Shown here in pieces: positions 49,488 through 58,922 of a stretch of DNA of 64,000 nucleotides. Below the pieces are notes generated by a model. It was not told where the DNA came from. It ran no database searches and saw only the letters and a list, made by a program, of their open reading frames with translations. The translations under genes were made by a program, and so were the position numbers. Location of the stretch: the NCBI RefSeq assembly GCF_000426065.1, contig NZ_AUEQ01000011.1, positions 1-64,000 on the forward strand. Reading direction: 5' to 3'. Every line of letters starts with the position of its first letter. Positions within the stretch are counted from its first letter, which is position 1. The stretch is from Mycobacterium sp. URHD0025 (GTDB lineage: Bacteria; Actinomycetota; Actinomycetes; Mycobacteriales; Mycobacteriaceae).

Positions 49488-50312
49488 TCAAGACCACCAG
49501 CGTTCCAGCACCCGCGCCACGCCGTCCTCGGCATTGGTCACGGTGATCTCGTCGGCGGCATCCACGGCCTCGGAATGGGCATTGCCCATCGCCACACCGC
49601 GCCCGGCCCAGCGCAGCATCGGTACGTCGTTGGGCATGTCGCCGAAGGTCACGACGTCGGCGGCGGTGAACCCCAGCGGGGTGGCCAACTCCTCGACACC
49701 GGTGGCCTTGCTGATGCCCAGCGGCAGCACCTCGATCAGCCCGTTGTTGGTCGAATAGGTGATATCACCTTGTAGCCCAACATGTTTGAGCAGCTCCGCG
49801 GCCATGTCGGCGCTCCGGGCGCCGGCCTTGCGGATCAGCAGCTTGACCGCAGGGGCGCTGAGCAGATCCTCGACCGACACCTCGGTGTTGTCCGGGTTCA
49901 GCCAGGCATGCTCGTATCCCGGGGAGCTGACGAACTGGGGAGTCGCCGCGTCGTGCGCGGAGCGGCCCACGCGTTCCACCGCCAGTCCCGCGCCCGGGAT
50001 CACCCGCGTGGCGATCTCGGCGAGCTCACCGAGCGCATCAGAGGACAGCGTGCGGGCCGACACGATCCGATCGGTGGCCGGGTCATAGATCACCGCGCCG
50101 TTGGCGCACACCGCCATCGGGGCCAGTCCCAGGCCGTCGACCACCGGCGCTATCCACCGCGGCGGGCGCCCGGTCGCCAGGACGAAGGTCGCGCCCGCCT
50201 CGACCGCGGCCTGCACCGCCGCCCGCGTGCGCGGCGTGACCTTCTCGTCCTCGTCGAGCAGCGTTCCGTCCACGTCGGTGGCGATCAGCCCCGGCGTCCG
50301 CTCAGCGCTCAT
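49488..50312 (-). CDS. HAD-superfamily Cof-type phosphatase (Rv3813c ortholog)
   Basis: The 274-residue cytoplasmic hydrolase has HAD motif I DVDGTLLD, motif II in VLATGRPP, the lysine of motif III near ISKATGVEEL and motif IV GDMPNDVPML. The cap is of the Cof (C2) type. Substrates of this family are sugar phosphates or cofactors such as FMN and PLP; the specific one is unknown. Its ATG shares one base with the acyltransferase stop (TGATG), so it is the last gene of a three-gene operon. Confidence 0.88.
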   Translation of the reverse strand: MSAERTPGLIATDVDGTLLDEDEKVTPRTRAAVQAAVEAGATFVLATGRPPRWIAPVVDGLGLAPMAVCANGAVIYDPATDRIVSARTLSSDALGELAEIATRVIPGAGLAVERVGRSAHDAATPQFVSSPGYEHAWLNPDNTEVSVEDLLSAPAVKLLIRKAGARSADMAAELLKHVGLQGDITYSTNNGLIEVLPLGISKATGVEELATPLGFTAADVVTFGDMPNDVPMLRWAGRGVAMGNAHSEAVDAADEITVTNAEDGVARVLERWWS

Positions 50313-51070
50313 CAGGTTCGCCCCGTCGCTTCGCTCGACCTCTTGCGCGCACGTTCGGCCAATTCCGCCTCGTCGAGCCGCTTGGCCTCCGCAGGCGTCG
50401 GCGCGCCCCCGCCGAGCCGGTTCGGCACCCAGTACGCCCCGGCGGGGGCAGGGTAGTCCCGCTGAGCCTCGGTCAGCAGCGCCGACATCCGGGCCCGGAG
50501 AGTGTCGTCGATCCGGGCCACGGAACCCTTGGCCACCATCGGCTCACCCACCAGCACCGAGACGGGAATTTTCTTGCGGCCCAGCGCCTTCGGATGATCC
50601 TTGGTCCAGATGCGGTGCGCACCCCAGACGATCAACGGAATGATCGGCGCGCCGGCTTCCAGCGCCATGCGCGCCGCGCCGGTCTTGAATTCCTTGAGCT
50701 CGAAGCTGCGGCTGATCGTGGCCTCCGGATACACACCGACCAACTCACCACGGCGCAGGGCTTCCACCGCGACAGCGTAGGCGCCCGCTCCGGCCCGGCG
50801 GTCCACCGGGATCGTCCCGGTGTGCTTGATCAGATAGCCCACGGGCTTCACCTGCTCCATTTCGGCTTTGATCATGAACCGCATCCGGCGTCCACGCCGG
50901 GTTGCCGCCAGCGCCGCCGGCAGGAAGTCCACGTAGCTGGTGTGGTTGATGGCGATGACGGCACCGCCCGTAGCGGGAAGATTGTCCAGGCCACGGAAAG
51001 TGATCTGGGTTCCGGTGGCCCGCACCGCGAGCCCGGCGGCAATCTCCAAACTTCGGAAAACCGGTTCCAT
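50312..51070 (-). CDS. PlsC-family 1-acylglycerol-3-phosphate acyltransferase
   Basis: The 252-residue product has the acyltransferase motif NHTSYVD (HX4D), the substrate motif VYPEATIS and the third motif region PIIPLIVWG. It is likely a lysophosphatidic acid acyltransferase or a related lipid acyltransferase at the inner membrane. The ATG at 51070 (MEPVFRSLEI) is chosen because the homologous neighbour starts the same way; it lies 7 bp after the neighbour's stop. The two genes are tandem paralogs. M. tuberculosis has three PlsC-type genes here (Rv3814c-Rv3816c). Confidence 0.87.
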   Translation of the reverse strand: MEPVFRSLEIAAGLAVRATGTQITFRGLDNLPATGGAVIAINHTSYVDFLPAALAATRRGRRMRFMIKAEMEQVKPVGYLIKHTGTIPVDRRAGAGAYAVAVEALRRGELVGVYPEATISRSFELKEFKTGAARMALEAGAPIIPLIVWGAHRIWTKDHPKALGRKKIPVSVLVGEPMVAKGSVARIDDTLRARMSALLTEAQRDYPAPAGAYWVPNRLGGGAPTPAEAKRLDEAELAERARKRSSEATGRT

Positions 51071-51077
51071 ACGCGCC

Positions 51078-51869
51078 CTACCCGGAGGCCCCGGTGGGTC
51101 CAGAAGATCCAGCAGGTCCGTCCAGTGCTCGCTTGGCCGCCTTCGCGGCAGCCTCCTCGGCGTCCATCCGGTTGGCCTCGGCCAGCGTCGGCGCCGACCC
51201 ACCCAGCCGGTGGGGCACCCAGAACTCACCGGGCGGATACGGGCCGTAGGCGTCCTGCACCTGGGTGAGCAGATGCTGCATGCGGGAATGCAGGAGAGCG
51301 GTGAGTTCTGCCGCGGGCAGGGTCGGCTGGATCGGCTCGCCCACCGCGATCGAGATCGGCACCTTCGGCCGGTACAGATTCTTCGGATGCCCCTTGGTCC
51401 AGATGCGCTGCGCGCCCCACACGATGTGCGGCACGATCGGCACGCCGGCGTCGATCGCCATCCGCGCCGCGCCGGACTTGAATTCCTTGATCTCGAAGCT
51501 GCGGCTGATGGTCGCTTCCGGGTACACCCCGACCAGCTCACCGGCCTTGAGGTAATCGCAGGCCGAGTCGAACGAGGCCGAGCCGCTGTCCCGATCCACC
51601 TCGATGTGCCGCAGGCTGCGCATCACCGGGCCGGTGACCTTGTTGTCGAAGACTTCCTTCTTCGCCATGAACCGGACCTTGCGGCCCCGCTTCTGCAGAT
51701 AAGCGGGCAATCCGGCAAATGTGAAGTCGAAATAGCTGGTGTGGTTGATGGCCACCACCGCGCCGCCGGTGACCGGAAGGTTCTCCACCCCGGTCACCGT
51801 GAATTTCAGCCCCTGCAGCCGCCAGGCCAGCCGAGCAAGTTGTATGACTGTCCCGTACACCGGTTCCAC
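51078..51869 (-). CDS. PlsC-family 1-acylglycerol-3-phosphate acyltransferase
   Basis: The 263-residue paralog of the next gene has NHTSYFD, VYPEATIS and VPIVPHIVWGAQRIWTKGHP, and an Ala-rich C-terminal tail that differs from its neighbour. It is the first gene of the acyltransferase-acyltransferase-HAD operon. It is divergent from the Rieske-protein gene, with a 90-bp gap that should hold both promoters. The acyl chain and acceptor cannot be told from sequence. Confidence 0.87.
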   Translation of the reverse strand: MEPVYGTVIQLARLAWRLQGLKFTVTGVENLPVTGGAVVAINHTSYFDFTFAGLPAYLQKRGRKVRFMAKKEVFDNKVTGPVMRSLRHIEVDRDSGSASFDSACDYLKAGELVGVYPEATISRSFEIKEFKSGAARMAIDAGVPIVPHIVWGAQRIWTKGHPKNLYRPKVPISIAVGEPIQPTLPAAELTALLHSRMQHLLTQVQDAYGPYPPGEFWVPHRLGGSAPTLAEANRMDAEEAAAKAAKRALDGPAGSSGPTGASG

Positions 51870-51959
51870 GTAGCCAGCCTAATCCCAGCCCTGATCGGCA
51901 CGTCACCCAAGTCGGGCTAGGCTGGGCGGGCATCGAAGTACTCCATCGAAAGGCTGTTT

Positions 51960-53543
51960 GTGCAGGTCACCAGCGTCGGGCATGCCGGCTTCCTGATCGA
52001 GACCAAGGCTGGCAGCATTTTGTGCGACCCCTGGGTCAACCCCGCCTATTTCGCCTCGTGGTTCCCGTTCCCGGACAACAGCGGACTCGATTGGGACGCG
52101 CTCGGCAATGTCGATTACCTCTACGTGTCGCATCTGCACAAGGACCACTTCGACCCGGAGAACCTGCGCCGCCACGTCAACAAGGACGCGGTGGTCCTGC
52201 TGCCCGACTTCCCGGTGCCCGATTTGCAGCGAGCCCTCGAGGGACTGGGCTTTCACCGGTTCTTCGAAACCACCGATTCGGTCAAACACACCGTGAGCGG
52301 ACCCAAGGGTGACCTCGATGTGATGATCATCGCGCTGCGCGCACCGGCCGACGGACCCATCGGTGACTCCGGCCTGGTGGTCGACGACGGCGAGACGGTC
52401 GCCTTCAACATGAACGACGCGCGCCCCGTCGATCTTGAAGTCCTCGACTCTGATTTCGGTCAGGTCGACGTGCACATGCTGCAGTACTCGGGAGCCATCT
52501 GGTACCCGATGGTCTACGACATGCCGGCCCGCGCCAAGGAGGCCTTCGGCATCCAGAAGCGCCAGCGGCAGATGGACCGGTGCCGCCAGTACATCGCACA
52601 GGTCGGCGCCACCTGGGTGATCCCCTCGGCCGGGCCGCCGTGCTTCCTGGATCCCGAACTGCGCGATCTCAACGACGACCACGGTGATCCGGCGAACATC
52701 TTCCCCGACCAGGTGGTGTTCCTGGACCAGATGCGCAGCCACGGCCACGAGGGCGGCCTGCTGATGATGCCCGGCAGCACCGCGAATTTCACCGGCTCGC
52801 AATTGGATTCGCTCACCCATCCGGTCGAGGATCCGGAGTCGATCTTCACCACCGGGAAAGCCGCGTACATCGAGGAGTACGCACAGCGGATGGCCCCCGT
52901 GCTGGCCGCGGAGAAGGCGGCATGGGCACCGGCTGCGGGCGAACCCCTGCTGCCGGGGCTGCGGGCGTTGTTCGAGCCGATCATGAGCCAGACCGACCAG
53001 ATCTGCGACGGCATCGGCTATCCGGTGGAGCTGCGGCTCGACGGAGCCGGCCATAGCGAGACCGTGGTCCTTGATTTTCCGAAACGCCTTGTGCGCGAGC
53101 CCATCCCAGATGAGAAGTTCCGCTACGGCTTCGCGATCCCGCCCGAGCTGGTGCGCACCGTGCTGCGCGACGACGAGCCCGACTGGGTCAACACGATCTT
53201 CCTGTCCACCCGTTTCAAGGCGTGGCGCGTGGGCGGCTACAACGAGTACCTCTACACGTTCTTCAAGTGCCTGACCGATGAGCGGATCGCCTACGCCGAC
53301 GGCTGGTTCGCCGAGGCCCACGACGATTCCTCGTCGATCACGCTGGACGGGTTCCAAATTCAGCGCCGGTGCCCGCACCTGAAGGCGGACCTGTCGAAAT
53401 TCGGTGTGGTGGAAGGAAACACCCTCACCTGCAATCTGCACGGCTGGCAGTGGAACCTGGAGAACGGCAAGTGCCTGACCACCAAGGGCCACGAGTTGCG
53501 GTGCGCACGCGAGGAGCAGAAACTGCCGGGCGGCAAGGCATGA
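51960..53543 (+). CDS. Metallo-beta-lactamase-fold / Rieske [2Fe-2S] fusion protein (Rv3818 ortholog)
   Basis: The 527-residue product has an N-terminal metallo-beta-lactamase fold with the metal motif His58-x-His60-x-Asp62-His63 (SHLHKDHFD). A long middle region follows, and then a C-terminal Rieske cluster with C471-x-H473 and C491-x2-H494 (RRCPHLKADL, TCNLHGWQWN). The fold pair recalls CMP-N-acetylneuraminate hydroxylase, though there the Rieske domain comes first as I recall. No signal peptide is visible. The GTG at 51960 follows GAAAGG. The stop overlaps the next small gene by ATGA. The substrate is unknown; an oxygenase or hydroxylase is the best guess. Confidence 0.85.
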   Translation: MQVTSVGHAGFLIETKAGSILCDPWVNPAYFASWFPFPDNSGLDWDALGNVDYLYVSHLHKDHFDPENLRRHVNKDAVVLLPDFPVPDLQRALEGLGFHRFFETTDSVKHTVSGPKGDLDVMIIALRAPADGPIGDSGLVVDDGETVAFNMNDARPVDLEVLDSDFGQVDVHMLQYSGAIWYPMVYDMPARAKEAFGIQKRQRQMDRCRQYIAQVGATWVIPSAGPPCFLDPELRDLNDDHGDPANIFPDQVVFLDQMRSHGHEGGLLMMPGSTANFTGSQLDSLTHPVEDPESIFTTGKAAYIEEYAQRMAPVLAAEKAAWAPAAGEPLLPGLRALFEPIMSQTDQICDGIGYPVELRLDGAGHSETVVLDFPKRLVREPIPDEKFRYGFAIPPELVRTVLRDDEPDWVNTIFLSTRFKAWRVGGYNEYLYTFFKCLTDERIAYADGWFAEAHDDSSSITLDGFQIQRRCPHLKADLSKFGVVEGNTLTCNLHGWQWNLENGKCLTTKGHELRCAREEQKLPGGKA

Positions 53544-53875
53544 ACTCCCCGCGCCAGTACTACGACGACGGCCTGATCCAGCTGGATCGTGAGGCGATCA
53601 CGTTGCGGCGCTACCACTTTCCCTCGGGCACCTCGAAAGTGATTCCCCTGCGCGACATTCGCTCCTACAAGGCCGAGTCGCTGGGCTTGGTCTTGAACAG
53701 GTTCCGCATCTGGGGCAGTTCGGACCTGCGCCGCTGGCTGCCTCTGGATGTGTGGCGGCCCATGAGATCGACGCTGGTCACCTTGAAGGTCAACGGGACT
53801 CGCCCCGATCCGGCCTTCACCCCGGCCCGCCCCGACGAGTTCGTCGCCCGCCTCGAGGAGCTGCTCGACCGCTAA
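53540..53875 (+). CDS. Small uncharacterised protein, PH-like beta-rich
   Basis: The 111-residue product has the look of a small pleckstrin-like beta barrel: alternating strands (GLIQLDREAITLRRYHFP, SKVIPLRDIRSYKAE, LVTLKVNGTRPD) and a C-terminal helix (PDEFVARLEELLDR). No catalytic motif is seen. The ATG at 53540 overlaps the Rieske-protein stop by four bases, so the two are translated together and may work together. The 3' end overlaps the convergent DUF5718 gene by four bases. Confidence 0.7.
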   Translation: MNSPRQYYDDGLIQLDREAITLRRYHFPSGTSKVIPLRDIRSYKAESLGLVLNRFRIWGSSDLRRWLPLDVWRPMRSTLVTLKVNGTRPDPAFTPARPDEFVARLEELLDR

Positions 53876-54687
53876 CGGGCCGAGACCACCTGCCGCAGTT
53901 CGGAAGCCGCGCTGGAGGCGCTGTCGTACACCCGGACGATGGCCTCGTCGCCGGGCTTCAGGTAGGTGGACTCCCCCAGCGGTGTGTAGCGGGTGGCGCC
54001 GATGCCGATCAGCACGTTCTCCGGATGGCCGCTGGCCACCATCAAGGCTCCGACGTCCTCCAACGGGGTGTCGGCCGAACCCTTCTGGTTGGCCAGCCGT
54101 TCGACGATCCAGTCGAGCAACACCTCGCCGTAATACGAATAGCCGACCAGCGGCGAATCCACCCCGTAGGCGTGCTGCTGGCCGCCGTCCTCGCTGAGGT
54201 AGCAGACCAGCCGCATGGTGGCGGTCGGCCCGTCCGGGGTGAGGTCGTTGATCTCGAAGAACTGCGGCGCAACCCCTTTGGAGGCCGGGCCCCAGTTCTT
54301 CTTGTAGCTGATCTTGGGTGCGCCGGGCCGGCGGATCGAGCAGTCGTTGAAGGCGCCCAGGGCGAACGGCTCCAGCCGCGCCACGGTGTCGCCGTTCCAC
54401 ACGACGTGGCAGGCCACTCCCACCTCGGGCTCGATCTGCAGATTCAGCGGGCCGTCCACCTCACCGGGCTCGGGCAGCAGGATGGAGTCGCTGGACAGGG
54501 GGAATTCACCCAGGAAGTCGTCCCGCCCCGGCGCGTACCACGGGAAGATGCCTTTGGGTGCATACCCTTCGGTAACAACCTTGACGAAATCGCCGGCTTC
54601 CCCGGCCTGCTCGAGATGGCCGGCGAAGTTACCGGCCACACCGAAGCCGAACCAGTTACGCACTTCGCCAAGGTCGATGTCGATCAT
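53872..54687 (-). CDS. DUF5718-family protein
   Basis: The 271-residue product starts RNWFGFGVAGNFAGHLEQAG within the first 30 residues. Later parts include GIFPWYAP, LNLQIEPEVGVACHVVW and SYYGEVLLDWIVERLANQ, which fit the DUF5718 family as I recall it. The repeated glycine-rich strands and acidic residues suggest an enzyme of the fumarylacetoacetase-like fold, but this is a guess. The ATG at 54687 is chosen over 54729 because the family start lies there. It is divergent from the hemerythrin gene. No function is known. Confidence 0.65.
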   Translation of the reverse strand: MIDIDLGEVRNWFGFGVAGNFAGHLEQAGEAGDFVKVVTEGYAPKGIFPWYAPGRDDFLGEFPLSSDSILLPEPGEVDGPLNLQIEPEVGVACHVVWNGDTVARLEPFALGAFNDCSIRRPGAPKISYKKNWGPASKGVAPQFFEINDLTPDGPTATMRLVCYLSEDGGQQHAYGVDSPLVGYSYYGEVLLDWIVERLANQKGSADTPLEDVGALMVASGHPENVLIGIGATRYTPLGESTYLKPGDEAIVRVYDSASSAASELRQVVSAR

Positions 54688-54826
54688 GGCTGCAACCCTA
54701 CTGTGGCCGCCCTGAAGTGGCTGCGACAAGCCGGGTACAAGTCGCGCTTAAGTCGCCGCAAGCAGGCTGTGCTCCAACGCTTCCGATCCGCCAACCGAGG
54801 ATCGGCCAGATCCGAGGAGCACCGCC

Positions 54827-55516
54827 GTGCCAACCACCGTCACCGTCGCACCCCGTAACGGAGGCGATCCCGTGCCAGATCTGCTGGGTATCACCCTGGC
54901 TCACCGCGCGATGCTCGCCGATCTGCTCCGCCTGGCCGACCTGGCCACTGCGGTGCGGGACCGGGATGTGATCTGCACGCCCGGCCGCGCCCGGGCGATC
55001 TCGCGGTACCTGGAGTGGCTGTGCGATTCGATCCACCATCACCACACCACCGAGGACACCGTGCTGTGGCCGGTGATCCAGGCCAGTGTGGGCAGTCATG
55101 TCGACCTGAGCGAGCTGACCGACGACCACGCTGTCCTCGACCCGCGGCTGGACCAGCTGCGGGCCCGCGCCGCCGCGTTCCGGCTGTCGATGGGTGACCG
55201 CCAGATCGCCGGTCTCATGGCGATCGAACTGGCCGAACTCTCGGCGCTGCTGACCGAGCACATCAATGACGAGGAACTCGAGGTTTTCCCGCTGATCACC
55301 GAGCATGTGTCGGTGGCCGACTGGGAGTCGGTGGAGCGCGCCGCCCGCGACGGCGGCCGGTTGTCGTTCGACGGTCCGCGCTCGCTGGCCGTGATGACCG
55401 AGGAGGAGCGTTCGACGCTGGCGCAAAACGCCGGGATCGGGTTCCGTGTCCTGCTCGGCGCGTTGCGGCTGGTCCACCGGCGGCGGGAACGCGCAGTGTT
55501 CGGCACCGTCCTGTGA
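54827..55516 (+). CDS. Hemerythrin HHE-domain protein
   Basis: The 229-residue cytoplasmic product has the four-helix hemerythrin fold with likely di-iron ligands in ITLAHRAML, SIHHHHTTEDTVLWPVI, DDHAVLD and LTEHINDEELEVFPLI. A C-terminal helical extension (EERSTLAQNAGIGFRVLLGA) follows. Such mycobacterial proteins have been tied to nitric oxide or peroxide responses. The GTG at 54827 has a GAGGAG site. It is convergent with the large BTAD regulator gene. Confidence 0.85.
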   Translation: MPTTVTVAPRNGGDPVPDLLGITLAHRAMLADLLRLADLATAVRDRDVICTPGRARAISRYLEWLCDSIHHHHTTEDTVLWPVIQASVGSHVDLSELTDDHAVLDPRLDQLRARAAAFRLSMGDRQIAGLMAIELAELSALLTEHINDEELEVFPLITEHVSVADWESVERAARDGGRLSFDGPRSLAVMTEEERSTLAQNAGIGFRVLLGALRLVHRRRERAVFGTVL

Positions 55517-55556
55517 GGCACTGTCCTGTGTAACGCCGGTCGCCGCGTCAGCCGCG

Positions 55557-58500
55557 TCAGTCGAGAAAGCCGCGGGCTTCGGCGGCCAGCCGGTCGCGCA
55601 GCGTCGACGCCGCCTCACGGTGACGACGTGCTTCATCCGGCCGGCCCAGCGCGTCTGCGGAGGCGGCGAGCGCGTCGTCCACCGGGCCCACCATCAGCCC
55701 GTCGACACCGAGCCCGGCGATGCGGCCGGAGTACGGGCCGAGGTCGGCCGCGCGGGCGCGGACCTCGTCGAGGTCGCCGAGCGCCACCGCGGCGTTGACG
55801 CGCAGCACCGTGAACGGAAGCCAGAAATACGCACGCTCGATCGGCCCGCGGTCCCGCCACAGCTCGCGGGCCTCGGCCTCGCGTCCGCGTGCGATCAGCG
55901 CGAGCACCGCGGCGTCCAGCGCGGCGACCGACACCTCCTTGTAGAAGAACACCAGCTCGTCGGCCAGTAGCCCCAGATCCCCGAGGCAGAACTCGCCCGT
56001 CACCCGGCCCACCATCGCCAGCTTGGCCCCGTTGGCGGCACCGTTCTCCACCATGCGCGCCGCCAGATCGGTATAGGCGCTCACCGCGTCCTCGAGGCGG
56101 CCCGCGAGCAGGTGCATCCGCGCCCGGAACAGCCCGAGCACGCCGAGGAGATGGACGAGCTGACCGGTGCCTGCGCGGGCCACCGCGATGTCGACGTGTC
56201 GTTTCGCCGTCGCCAGGTCGGACCGGTGCCCGGCGGCCAGCGACAGCAGCCAGTGCGCCACCGCCTGATAATCGGCCTGCTCGGTGGCCTCCGCGGTCCG
56301 CAGCAGTTCCGCGGCGGTCGACTCACGTTCGGCATCGAGATCGGGCCCCAACGCGCAGTAGGCCCGGACGTTGAGCGCGGTGCACAGCAGCCGGCCCGAC
56401 GATCCCGGGTCCTCCGCATAGGCCTGTCGCGCCAAATCGAGCAGTTCGGTGCTGGCGGCCAGCGCCCCGTCCGGATCCGTGCCCTCCAGTTCCACGTAGA
56501 GCGCCTTGAGCAGCCGGATCCGGTCGGCCACCGTGAGCTCGGTGAGCTGACCCGTTCCGGCGCCGGCCAGCACCCGGCGCAGCAACCCGATCATCTGCGC
56601 GTCGGACTCGTCGTATTCGCGGTCCCGCCACACCAGCGGGGTGTCCCACGCGGTGAGCACCCGAACCGTCAGGTCGTCGCGCGACTTCCCGCTCAACAGA
56701 TTCAGCGCCGCCTTCATCTCGATGCGTGCCGCGACGGCGTCACCGGACTGGGCCAGCGCGGAGATCAACCCGCAACGGGCGGCGATCTCGTCCTCCAGAC
56801 CGTCGGCCTGCGGCGACAACCGGCGGCCGGCCGCCAGCTCCAACATCTGTACGGCCGCACGCCACTGCCGGGCGGCTTCGGCGTGGGCACCGACCGAATC
56901 GGCTTCACGGGCCGCCTCGGTCGCGAAAGTCGCAGCCGCCAAAGCTGTTTCGGATGTCGCCGCGGCGACGGCGTGGTGTGCCAGGGCAGCCGGATCGACC
57001 GACCGCCCCGGTGCGCGGAGCAACTCCAGCGCGGCGGCATGCAGTCGGGACCGGCGCAGCTTCGAGGTGTCCTCGTAGAGCGTGTCGCGGACGAGCGCAT
57101 GCGCGAACCGCAGACGACCGGGCTCGGGCTCGTCCAGCAGTCCCAGCAGCACCGCGGGCTCGAGCGCCTCGAGCAGGTCGTCCGGGTCGCTGCGCCCCAG
57201 TTCGGACAACAGGTCGACATCGATGTCACGGCCAAGTACCGCGGCTTGACGCAGGGCCGTGACGGTCTGACCGGGTAGCCGGGCGAGCCTGCGCCGCAAC
57301 ACATCACGGACCCCGACCGGCACCGACGCCCATACCGCGTCCGGACCTTCGGCCGCCATCAGCCGGGCCAGTTCCCGGACGAACAGCGGATTGCCGCCGG
57401 TCCGCTCCCGCAGCAACCTCAGGGCCTCACCGCTGACGGCGCTCATCCCGCAGTCGGCGGCCAGCGCGGCGGTGGCCGCGGCATCCAGCCCGCCCAGGAT
57501 CAGATGCGCGGCGGTGTGCACCGTCAGCGCCGCCCGGGCCACCTCCAGTTCGCCACGGTCCTCCGAGGGCCGATAGGTGCCGATGACGAGCACCGGAAGG
57601 TCCTTGATCCGGTCGGCGACCAGCCGTAGGAGCTCCAACGTCAGGCCGTCGGTGCGGTGCAGGTCATCGAGCACGACAGCCAGCGGGCGCTGCTCGGCGA
57701 CCGCGCTCAACACATCGGCAACGGCGTGCCCCAACCAGAACGTACCCGGCTCTGCCGCGGCCACGTCGTGCAGCAGCGGTGCAAGCACCTGCCTGCCGTC
57801 GGGCGAACCCTGCGGGTCGATAAGTTCGCGCAGGACCTCGGTCCACGCCCACCCGGCCGGGGCTCCGTGGACCTCCGGACAACGGCCGTGCACGGTCCGC
57901 CAGCCCGCGGTACGCAACCGGCCGGTCGCCGTGGCGGCCAGGGTGGTCTTACCCGAGCCCGCCTCCCCCGCGATCCACAGCACGGCGCTGCCGCCCGCGA
58001 CGACAGCGCGCGCGGCAGTGTCGATCTCCGCGAGTTCGTGGGTGCGGCCGTAGGCGGCCGCCTCGATGCGAGCGTGCGACGCGACGTCCGGTATGGCCGG
58101 CGCCGGGAGCGGCCGTGACGGCTCCAGATGATCGGCCTGTCGCAGGATGTCGCGTTCCAGGTCGCGCAGGGCTCGGCCAGGTTCCAGGCCGAGCTCACCG
58201 ACCAGGTGGTCCCGGGTGCGCCGCAACACCTCCAGCGCGTCGGTCTGGCGGCCGGTCCGGTACAGCGCCGTCGCCAGCACCGCGGCGGCGCCCTCGCGGC
58301 CGGGATGCTCGTGGACGTGGCGTTCCAGCACCGCCACCGCGGTGCTGTACCGGCCGAGTTCGACCTGCGCGGCGCCCCGGGCTTCCACCGCGGCCATCCG
58401 CAGTTCGGTCAACCGGGCCACCTCCGGCGCGGCCCACAGCGCGTCGCCGACGCCGGCGAAGGGATCTCCCGACCAGCCGGCCAGTGCCTGCTCCAGCAGG

Positions 58501-58892
58501 CTCACCCGCCGCTGCGGGTCTGATTCTTCATATGCCTCAGTCACTTTCGACTCGAACTGCCAGGCGTCGACGGCCTCGACCGGGAGTCGCAGGCAGTATC
58601 CGGGTGCGGCACTGACCAGGACACCGGCCGGGGCCCGACGCTGCCGCCCCGGCTCGAGCGCACGCCGCAGATGCGAGACGTACACCTGCAGAGCCGACAG
58701 CGCCTTGGGCGGCGGCTCGCCCTCCCACAGATCGTCGATCAGCCGGTCCACGGACACGGTGTGGCCGTGCGCGGCCACCAGCCGCGCCAGCAGCGCACGC
58801 TGCAGCCGCGCCCCCAGATCCACCGGATCCTCGCCGACCCACGCCTGTACCGGGCCGAGCACCCTCACCCGTACCGGGCCGTCCGCAGTCAT
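55557..58892 (-). CDS. BTAD / AAA-ATPase transcriptional regulator (AfsR/SARP-like)
   Basis: The 1111-residue product has an OmpR-type winged helix (about 5-100, with VDRLIDDLWEGEPPPKALSA and LQVYVSHLRRAL), a bacterial transcriptional activation domain (about 105-255), and a STAND-type ATPase with Walker A GEAGSGKTT (309-317) and Walker B LAVVLDDLH. A long helical TPR-like C-terminal half follows, probably the sensor. It starts with ATG 30 bp after the serS stop on the same strand. In M. tuberculosis this gene is not at this place. The target genes and the signal are unknown. Confidence 0.85.
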   Translation of the reverse strand: MTADGPVRVRVLGPVQAWVGEDPVDLGARLQRALLARLVAAHGHTVSVDRLIDDLWEGEPPPKALSALQVYVSHLRRALEPGRQRRAPAGVLVSAAPGYCLRLPVEAVDAWQFESKVTEAYEESDPQRRVSLLEQALAGWSGDPFAGVGDALWAAPEVARLTELRMAAVEARGAAQVELGRYSTAVAVLERHVHEHPGREGAAAVLATALYRTGRQTDALEVLRRTRDHLVGELGLEPGRALRDLERDILRQADHLEPSRPLPAPAIPDVASHARIEAAAYGRTHELAEIDTAARAVVAGGSAVLWIAGEAGSGKTTLAATATGRLRTAGWRTVHGRCPEVHGAPAGWAWTEVLRELIDPQGSPDGRQVLAPLLHDVAAAEPGTFWLGHAVADVLSAVAEQRPLAVVLDDLHRTDGLTLELLRLVADRIKDLPVLVIGTYRPSEDRGELEVARAALTVHTAAHLILGGLDAAATAALAADCGMSAVSGEALRLLRERTGGNPLFVRELARLMAAEGPDAVWASVPVGVRDVLRRRLARLPGQTVTALRQAAVLGRDIDVDLLSELGRSDPDDLLEALEPAVLLGLLDEPEPGRLRFAHALVRDTLYEDTSKLRRSRLHAAALELLRAPGRSVDPAALAHHAVAAATSETALAAATFATEAAREADSVGAHAEAARQWRAAVQMLELAAGRRLSPQADGLEDEIAARCGLISALAQSGDAVAARIEMKAALNLLSGKSRDDLTVRVLTAWDTPLVWRDREYDESDAQMIGLLRRVLAGAGTGQLTELTVADRIRLLKALYVELEGTDPDGALAASTELLDLARQAYAEDPGSSGRLLCTALNVRAYCALGPDLDAERESTAAELLRTAEATEQADYQAVAHWLLSLAAGHRSDLATAKRHVDIAVARAGTGQLVHLLGVLGLFRARMHLLAGRLEDAVSAYTDLAARMVENGAANGAKLAMVGRVTGEFCLGDLGLLADELVFFYKEVSVAALDAAVLALIARGREAEARELWRDRGPIERAYFWLPFTVLRVNAAVALGDLDEVRARAADLGPYSGRIAGLGVDGLMVGPVDDALAASADALGRPDEARRHREAASTLRDRLAAEARGFLD

Positions 58893-58922
58893 CGTCCGCA
58901 GTGATACCGGGCCGCGCGGTGA

